Assembly: GCA_001917435.1 (NCBI GenBank)
Contig: MNEA01000020.1
Span: 1-41,094, forward strand
Direction of reading: 5' to 3'
Length of the DNA stretch: 41,094 bases
Source of the DNA: Acidobacteria bacterium 13_2_20CM_2_57_6
Lineage (GTDB): Bacteria; Acidobacteriota; Terriglobia; Acidiferrales; UBA7541
The notes under the pieces are model-generated. The model was given only the letters and a program-made list of their open reading frames with translations. It made no database searches and was not told where the DNA came from. Shown in pieces: positions 36,583 through 41,094 of this stretch (its first letter is position 1; the number at the start of each line of letters is the position of its first letter). Position numbers and translations under genes: made by a program.

Positions 36583-36608
36583 CGGCAGCACTCGCGCAGC
36601 AGCTGCCG
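36583..36608. terminator. GC-rich stem-loop after the second cupredoxin gene
   Basis: CGGCAGC (36583-36589) and GCTGCCG (36602-36608) form a 7-bp stem with a 12-base loop starting four bases after the stop. No clear U-run follows, so it may be a weak or factor-dependent terminator, or partial attenuation before the two-component genes. Confidence 0.35.
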
Positions 36609-36677
36609 CAGTCTCTTACGGAAGGCTGACAACTGTTATATATGCATGGGACCAACTTGGAATTCGGGGACAAGGGA

Positions 36678-37415
36678 ATGGAAACCGTATTGATTGTTGA
36701 AGACAGCCGCGCCATGCAACGGACTTTGCGGCGTCTGTTTGAATCGGACGGGCTGCAAGTCCGGCTTGCATCCGACGGTGTTGCAGGCCTTGAGAGCTTC
36801 AAGAAAGACACGCCTAGCGTTGTGGTACTTGACTTGAAACTCCCGCGCCTGCCCGGCAAAGAAGTCTGCCGCGCGCTCAAGGCCTATGCAGCGTCAGTCC
36901 CCATCGTCGTATTGAGCGCCAACACGGAAGTCGAGGACAAGGTTCTGCTTCTCGAACTTGGTGCGGACGACTACGTTACAAAGCCCTTTAGTCCTAAAGA
37001 GCTGCTCGCCCGTGTGCGTCGTGCGATGCGCCGCGGCGAACCAACCACCCCACATGGCACAACCGTCGCACCAGAAACACCTCAACATGAACTGCTGGCG
37101 TTCGGCGATATACGAATCGACTTTACCAGCATGGAGGCGGCGCGCGCGGGCAAACCCATCATACTCACAACTCAGGAATTCAAACTGCTTAAGTTCTTTG
37201 CGCGCTCGCCTGGCAGAGTCATTTCAAGAGAAGAATTGCTGAACGAAGTCTGGGGATACACCAATTATCCGACCACTCGCACGGTCGATAACTATATCCT
37301 TCGTCTTCGGCAAAAGCTGGAACCCGACCCAGCCAACCCGCGCTACTTTATGACCATGCACGGTTCGGGTTACAAGTTCGCACGTGACAGTGTAGTGACC
37401 GCGCCTGAGAAATAA
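36678..37415 (+). CDS. OmpR/PhoB-family response regulator
   Basis: The 245-residue protein has an intact receiver (VLIVEDSRAM, phospho-acceptor Asp52 in VVVLDLKLP, lysine in DDYVTKPFSP) and a winged-helix DNA-binding domain (LTTQEFKLLKFFARSPGRVI, then RTVDNYILRLRQKLE). ATG 36678 with GGGGA (36666-36670) is preferred over ATG 36642. The histidine kinase gene follows after 20 bases, so they form a pair. The porin and cupredoxin genes just upstream are the most likely targets; this is inference from position. Confidence 0.93.
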   Translation: METVLIVEDSRAMQRTLRRLFESDGLQVRLASDGVAGLESFKKDTPSVVVLDLKLPRLPGKEVCRALKAYAASVPIVVLSANTEVEDKVLLLELGADDYVTKPFSPKELLARVRRAMRRGEPTTPHGTTVAPETPQHELLAFGDIRIDFTSMEAARAGKPIILTTQEFKLLKFFARSPGRVISREELLNEVWGYTNYPTTRTVDNYILRLRQKLEPDPANPRYFMTMHGSGYKFARDSVVTAPEK

Positions 37416-37435
37416 GGCTGTTCACGGGGAATCCC

Positions 37436-39202
37436 ATGGCGCTTCTGCGGCTACGAACGCAACTTCTCATTGCGACCGTGCTGATAGTCTGCACGTTGAC
37501 CGGCGCACTGCTGTTCATCGTCCGGTATACCGTTCGATCGGAGCTTGACAAGGAAGTGAAGGAGAGCACAGAAGCCTCGACCCGCGCATTTCAAAGTGTT
37601 CAGCGGCAACGGGAGTTCCAGCTGTCCCGAACAGCGGCAATGCTGGCCGAGCTTCCTACTTTAAAAGCGTTAATGACAACCGAGGACGCGCCCACGATTC
37701 AGGACGGCTCAGAGCCCTTCTGGAAACTCGCGGGCAGTGACCTCTTTCTTCTGGCTAGGTCAGACGGCAAAGTTCTGGGATTCCATGTCAAGAAGCAGGG
37801 GTGGAGCCCGTCTGTAGCCGAGGCTGATCTTAAGGGATCTGCGGAACAAGGAGAAGATGCGGCGTGGTGGTATGCGGACAGTCAGCTCTACTGGGTGTTT
37901 TTACGTCCGATAAACGTTGGGCAAGAGAATAACAGGAAACAACTTGGAGTGCTCGCCGTGGGATACCAGGTGGATTCCACTGTGGCCGAACAACTCGCGC
38001 TCGTTTCAGGCAGTCAGATTGCTCTTGCGATAGGTGACATCGTAATCGCATCCACGCTTCCGTCCCCTGAACAAAGTGAAATGAGGAAATGGATTGGTCG
38101 GAAAGATCTCGGCTCCCCAGTTGGACCACGCGAACTGACTCTGGGCACCGATCAATACCAAGTCGCATCGGTCTGGATTCACGAAGGTCCGCCGGCCCCC
38201 GTGCGATGCTACGTGCTCGTGTCCCTTCAACGGTCGAACAGTTTCCTCCAGCGGCTCAACCGCACAATTTACATTCTCGGAATCTCTGCTGTGTTCCTGG
38301 GCGCTTTGCTGCTCAGCTTTGTCTCTCGCACGATCACCCACCCCTTGGACAATCTTGTCTCGGGTGTCCGGGCGCTCGCCGCTGGCGACTACATGTTTTC
38401 AATCACGCCGCGCGGGAGCAGTGAAGTTGCGGAATTGGGAGAGGCGTTCTCGAAAATGCGCAGCGAGTTGTTGGTATCCCAACGGCGGTGGATCGCAGCC
38501 GAGCGGATTGCCGCTTTGGGGAACGCCGCGAGCTCGATCTCTCATGATCTTCGCCATCACCTGGCGGCGGTCGTCGCGAACGCGGAGTTCCTGTACGAAG
38601 CGGAGAACTTAAAGCTTAACAGGGACGAGATCTACCAAGAGATTAAAACTGCGTCGGCTGAAATGACCGATCTGCTGGATTCCCTGCGCGAATTGGCGCG
38701 AGCAGACAGCGCCGTATCTCCCGCGCCCGCTTCTCTCGATCAGACAGTCCGCCGCGCAGTCGACGCCGTTCTCACTAGGCCGGAGTTGAGAGGTCGACGG
38801 ATTTTGATACGGTCGTCAGGCGAAATGGAAGGGGTATTTGACGCCAAGAAGATGGAGCGAGCATTCTTCAACCTGATACTGAACGCATGTGAGGCCACAT
38901 CTCAACTGCAAGGCCAGATCAATGTCGAACTGCATTCCTCTACGGAATCGTTTGAGGTTCGAGTCGCCGACAATGGACCTGGCATACCGGCATCGATTCG
39001 CGCTACGTTGTTCGATCCCTTCGTCAGCTCCGGAAAACCTAACGGCACTGGCCTTGGTCTCGCGATCGTGAATAAAATTATTCGCGATCACGGAGGATCG
39101 GTGCGTGTCGAGCAAACGTCCGAAGCCGGAACAGTTTTTCTCGTCAAATTCCCGCGCTCTTCACGCGCCGTGAGCGCGAGGCCACAGGCAGCAGTTACCT
39201 AG
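37436..39202 (+). CDS. Membrane sensor histidine kinase
   Basis: The 588-residue protein has a transmembrane helix near residues 10-30, an extracytoplasmic sensing region of about 240 residues, a second helix near 280-300, a HAMP domain (ITHPLDNLVSGVRALAAGDY), and the kinase core: H-box SISHDLRHHLAA (His near 369), N-box FFNLILNACEAT, G1 DNGPGIP and G2 GTGLGLAI. The signal is unknown. It is probably the partner of the response regulator upstream. GGGGA precedes the ATG. Confidence 0.94.
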   Translation: MALLRLRTQLLIATVLIVCTLTGALLFIVRYTVRSELDKEVKESTEASTRAFQSVQRQREFQLSRTAAMLAELPTLKALMTTEDAPTIQDGSEPFWKLAGSDLFLLARSDGKVLGFHVKKQGWSPSVAEADLKGSAEQGEDAAWWYADSQLYWVFLRPINVGQENNRKQLGVLAVGYQVDSTVAEQLALVSGSQIALAIGDIVIASTLPSPEQSEMRKWIGRKDLGSPVGPRELTLGTDQYQVASVWIHEGPPAPVRCYVLVSLQRSNSFLQRLNRTIYILGISAVFLGALLLSFVSRTITHPLDNLVSGVRALAAGDYMFSITPRGSSEVAELGEAFSKMRSELLVSQRRWIAAERIAALGNAASSISHDLRHHLAAVVANAEFLYEAENLKLNRDEIYQEIKTASAEMTDLLDSLRELARADSAVSPAPASLDQTVRRAVDAVLTRPELRGRRILIRSSGEMEGVFDAKKMERAFFNLILNACEATSQLQGQINVELHSSTESFEVRVADNGPGIPASIRATLFDPFVSSGKPNGTGLGLAIVNKIIRDHGGSVRVEQTSEAGTVFLVKFPRSSRAVSARPQAAVT

Positions 39203-39480
39203 AGCATAGTGCCATTCCGGCCATAGCATTGGCAATCGATCAGCTTCGCGACGGAATATCCGCCCAGGCCGTTTTTGCCTGCCGCCGCACCTGATGCAGC
39301 AAGGAGATGCCCTGCATGCAGTAAAGCGCGTGGATGCAGGATCTTGTGACAGCTCCAGTGATACGTAGCGCTCCAATCATAATCCGTACCCGTCCGGCCA
39401 ACTCATCTTCCGCCCTTAAATCGTAAACAACAATAATGTCCGGCGCGGCTTAATGTGTCGCGGAAAGGCGGAGGTGTGGG

Positions 39481-39828
39481 ATGAACAGGAAAAATCGCGA
39501 TGTCGAGAAGCAGCGGTATTGGCAGAGGACGATTGGGGAAGCAGCGCGGAGCGGGATGTCGATTCGGGAATTTTGCCGGCAGCGCCGCGTGAAGGAAAGC
39601 CAGTTCTATTGGTGGCAACGCAAACTGAAAGCCGGCCGTCAGGAGCGGAACAAGCCGAGTGTTCAGGACAGAGCAGCCAGTTTCGCCCTTGTCAGTGAAG
39701 ACGGTATGGACATGCCGGCCGGATTGGAGCTGGTGCTCCAGGACGGTCGTCGGCTGCGCATCAGCCAGGGAGTTCAGGAAGAGACTTTGCGAGCGGTTCT
39801 CGCGGCCATGGAGTCGGGGAATAAATAA
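39481..39828 (+). CDS. tnpA: IS66 accessory protein TnpA
   Basis: The 115-residue protein has the small helix-turn-helix of IS66 TnpA (YWQRTIGEAARSGMSIREFC, QRRVKESQFYWWQRKLK), a basic DNA-binding protein that assists transposition. A strong GGAGGTG precedes the ATG. It is followed two bases later by tnpB. Confidence 0.85.
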   Translation: MNRKNRDVEKQRYWQRTIGEAARSGMSIREFCRQRRVKESQFYWWQRKLKAGRQERNKPSVQDRAASFALVSEDGMDMPAGLELVLQDGRRLRISQGVQEETLRAVLAAMESGNK

Positions 39829-39830
39829 GG

Positions 39831-40229
39831 ATGCTGAGTTTTCCTGCGGCGATTAAGGCCTACCTGTGCACGGTGCCGTGTGACATGCGCCGTTCCTTCG
39901 ATGGGTTATCGATGATGGCCGAACACGTAATCCGCTGCAACCCCTTCTCTGGACACCTGCTGGTTTTCTGTAATCGCCGCACTGATCGATTAAAGATTTT
40001 GTACTGGGATCGCGATGGCTGGGCGATTTGGTACAAACGACTCGAGGCCGGCACTTTTCAATTTCCTTTTGCAGAGACGGGACGGAAGGAGATCGCTGCC
40101 TGGGAACTCGGCCTGCTACTGGAAGGGATCGATTTGAGCAAAGGCCAACGAAGGAAACGCTACAGCCTGCCAGAGACAACGCCGCTTCAGGAAAATCAAC
40201 CGATTGATGTCGCGCAGAAGCGTTCTTGA
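39831..40229 (+). CDS. tnpB: IS66 accessory protein TnpB
   Basis: The 132-residue protein matches IS66 TnpB (Orf2): CDMRRSFDGLSMMAEHVI near residue 17, LLVFCNRRTDRLKILYWDRD near 43, and LEAGTFQFPF. The family is needed for transposition but its exact role is unclear. The length is close to usual, so the gene looks intact although tnpC is missing. Confidence 0.9.
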   Translation: MLSFPAAIKAYLCTVPCDMRRSFDGLSMMAEHVIRCNPFSGHLLVFCNRRTDRLKILYWDRDGWAIWYKRLEAGTFQFPFAETGRKEIAAWELGLLLEGIDLSKGQRRKRYSLPETTPLQENQPIDVAQKRS

Positions 40230-40245
40230 AAACTTCCCGCGCCCC

Positions 40246-40617
40246 TTACCTAACCCGCCGTGGAAACTCCGGAAAGCGCAGCGTCGGGTTCCTCTTTGCA
40301 TATTCCTCATCTACCGCTGCGCGAAAGAGCTGGTAGTGCTTTTTGAGGCGCTCCACGTAACCAGGAGACTGCAGGACCCACTTGAACAGATTCAGAAGCG
40401 CCGGTGCGTAGGGAGTCTGCTCACTTAGGGGATCAAGCTCCGGCCCCTGCCATTCGGAGCGATCCGAGGCGGGAGCTCCGGCCCATTTCTTGTAGAACTT
40501 CACACTTTCCCAGCCGTAGTTGATGACCGCCCAAAACTTCCAGCCCGTCTCGGGCCGGACCACAACCACCACCACGCGCCGGCCTGGAAACCTTTTCATA
40601 AACGGAGTCATGGGCAT
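40246..40617 (-). CDS. Small unknown ORF next to the IS66 remnant
   Basis: A 123-residue frame rich in Trp, Tyr and Lys (for example WKFWAVINYGWESVKFYKKW), which looks more protein-like than most overlapping frames. I do not recognise the family. No strong ribosome site precedes the ATG. It converges on tnpB and could be the residue of an inserted or flanking gene. It may be spurious. Confidence 0.4.
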   Translation of the reverse strand: MPMTPFMKRFPGRRVVVVVVRPETGWKFWAVINYGWESVKFYKKWAGAPASDRSEWQGPELDPLSEQTPYAPALLNLFKWVLQSPGYVERLKKHYQLFRAAVDEEYAKRNPTLRFPEFPRRVR

Positions 40618-40713
40618 GGTGGAATTGTATCGCCAGTGGCAGCGGCGGCAAGGTGGGAATCGCCGGGGCTGAGGAAAAAAATCAAGAAAGTTCGGGATTC
40701 TGAAAGAAAGTGC

Positions 40714-40751
40714 TTGACAATATCCGATATCATTGTAATGATATCGGATAT
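40714..40751 (+). promoter_or_regulatory. Promoter with perfect 15-bp palindromic operator
   Basis: TTGACA (40714-40719) is a full -35 match. Directly after it, ATATCCGATATCATT (40720-40734) and AATGATATCGGATAT (40737-40751) are perfect inverted repeats with a 2-base spacer. The right arm holds a -10-like TAATGA (40736-40741) and runs into the ATG at 40750. A dimeric repressor bound here would block the promoter. The short distance from -10 to ATG suggests a leaderless transcript. Confidence 0.6.
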
Positions 40752-41085
40752 GAAAACCACCCCAATCGAACGCAAGATCGAGCATCTGAAACAGCAACTC
40801 GCCGAGCTCGGGCCCATCCATCCGGGCAGCTTGAGCGAGCAGTACAACGTCTGCGGCAAGCCGGACTGTCGTTGTAAAGATCCCAAGGATCCCCAGAAGC
40901 ACGGTCCTTATTACCACCTTAGTTTCACCTGGCGGGGCAAGGGCCGCACTCGCTTTGTGCGCTCCGAGCGCTTGGCCGAAGTGCGGCAGAAAGTCGCTAA
41001 TTACAAACGTTTTCGGGAACTGACCGACGAATGGGTGGACCTGGTGGTGGAACTGGAACAGCAGGAACGGGAGCAAAAACAGTAG
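40750..41085 (+). CDS. DUF6788-like small zinc-ribbon-like protein
   Basis: The 111-residue protein has the DUF6788 pattern: IERKIEHLKQQLAELGPIHP, then CGKPDCRCKDPKDPQKHGP, then a YYHLSFTWRGKGRTRFV segment and a helical tail (Glu/Gln-rich). The CGKPDCRC motif suggests metal binding. Such proteins often lie beside transposase genes; any partner would lie beyond this window. ATG 40750 has no Shine-Dalgarno, which fits leaderless translation from the palindromic promoter. An upstream in-frame ATG at 40738 (also inside the palindrome) is possible. The role is unknown. Confidence 0.75.
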   Translation: MKTTPIERKIEHLKQQLAELGPIHPGSLSEQYNVCGKPDCRCKDPKDPQKHGPYYHLSFTWRGKGRTRFVRSERLAEVRQKVANYKRFRELTDEWVDLVVELEQQEREQKQ

Positions 41086-41094
41086 GACGATGGA

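Larger units (their letters stand above)
39481..40229 (+). mobile_element. IS66-family remnant (tnpA and tnpB, no tnpC)
   Basis: The two accessory genes of an IS66-type element lie in the normal order and spacing (2 bases apart), but the large tnpC transposase does not follow: a small minus-strand frame comes next and then a DUF6788-like gene. I could not identify terminal inverted repeats or a target duplication. The limits given are those of the two genes, so the element's true ends are unknown. Confidence 0.75.

Noticed and set aside
39203..39480. Search for the left inverted repeat of the IS66 element.
   Set aside because: No terminal repeat or target duplication could be identified by eye, so no element boundary is claimed.

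Overview
The window most resembles the chromosome of an Acidobacteriota member (Terriglobia-like). The basis is protein families recognised by eye: a large Oar/CarboxypepD_reg-type TonB-dependent receptor, a TIGR03118-like secreted protein, a photosynthetic-reaction-centre-type diheme cytochrome c, a Tat-exported gluconate-2-dehydrogenase subunit 3 with a GMC partner, and an Ig-like/DUF4382/DUF5666-like lipoprotein. Base composition is moderately GC-rich. No rRNA, tRNA or CRISPR array was seen. The taxonomy is inference; no search was run.

Layout. 1-4.8 kb: a secreted PQQ/sorbosone-type sugar dehydrogenase, then a LysR regulator divergent from leuA (short form without the regulatory domain) and leuB. 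5.0-12.5 kb: a tightly overlapping lipid-type operon with a fatty acyl-CoA reductase carrying a degenerate HAD domain, a second SDR reductase, a polysaccharide-pyruvyl-transferase-like protein, an acyl-CoA ligase and an enoyl-CoA hydratase. 12.6-15.0 kb: a three-gene operon of a catalytically dead HtrA-like protein, an intact HtrA-like protease and a LuxR-type regulator whose receiver has lost its phosphorylation residues. Both HtrA proteins lack a visible signal peptide. 15.0-18.6 kb: an acyl-carrier-protein-like remnant, a second acyl-CoA ligase, a diacylglycerol-kinase-type lipid kinase and a PlsC-type acyltransferase. Together, 5-18.6 kb looks like one lipid-assembly neighbourhood, with activation, reduction, phosphorylation and acylation steps, interrupted by the protease/regulator module.

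19-26 kb: a TonB-dependent receptor with a marked 5' UTR hairpin, a CDP-alcohol phosphatidyltransferase on the minus strand, and a three-gene periplasmic dehydrogenase set (Tat small subunit, GMC flavoprotein with a Cys cluster, diheme cytochrome). 27-39 kb: a possible respiratory or extracellular electron-transfer region. It has a Cyc2-like fused monoheme cytochrome-porin, a diheme cytochrome c and a cupredoxin protein, then a second porin, a second cupredoxin protein and an OmpR-type two-component system. Two minus-strand secreted proteins flank or separate these groups. 39.4-41 kb: an IS66 remnant (tnpA and tnpB, no tnpC), a small unknown minus-strand ORF, and a DUF6788-like small protein preceded by a perfect 15-bp inverted repeat that overlaps its promoter and start codon.

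The best candidates for something new are the pseudo-protease/protease/pseudo-receiver operon, the surrounding lipid cluster, and the cytochrome-porin plus cupredoxin region.
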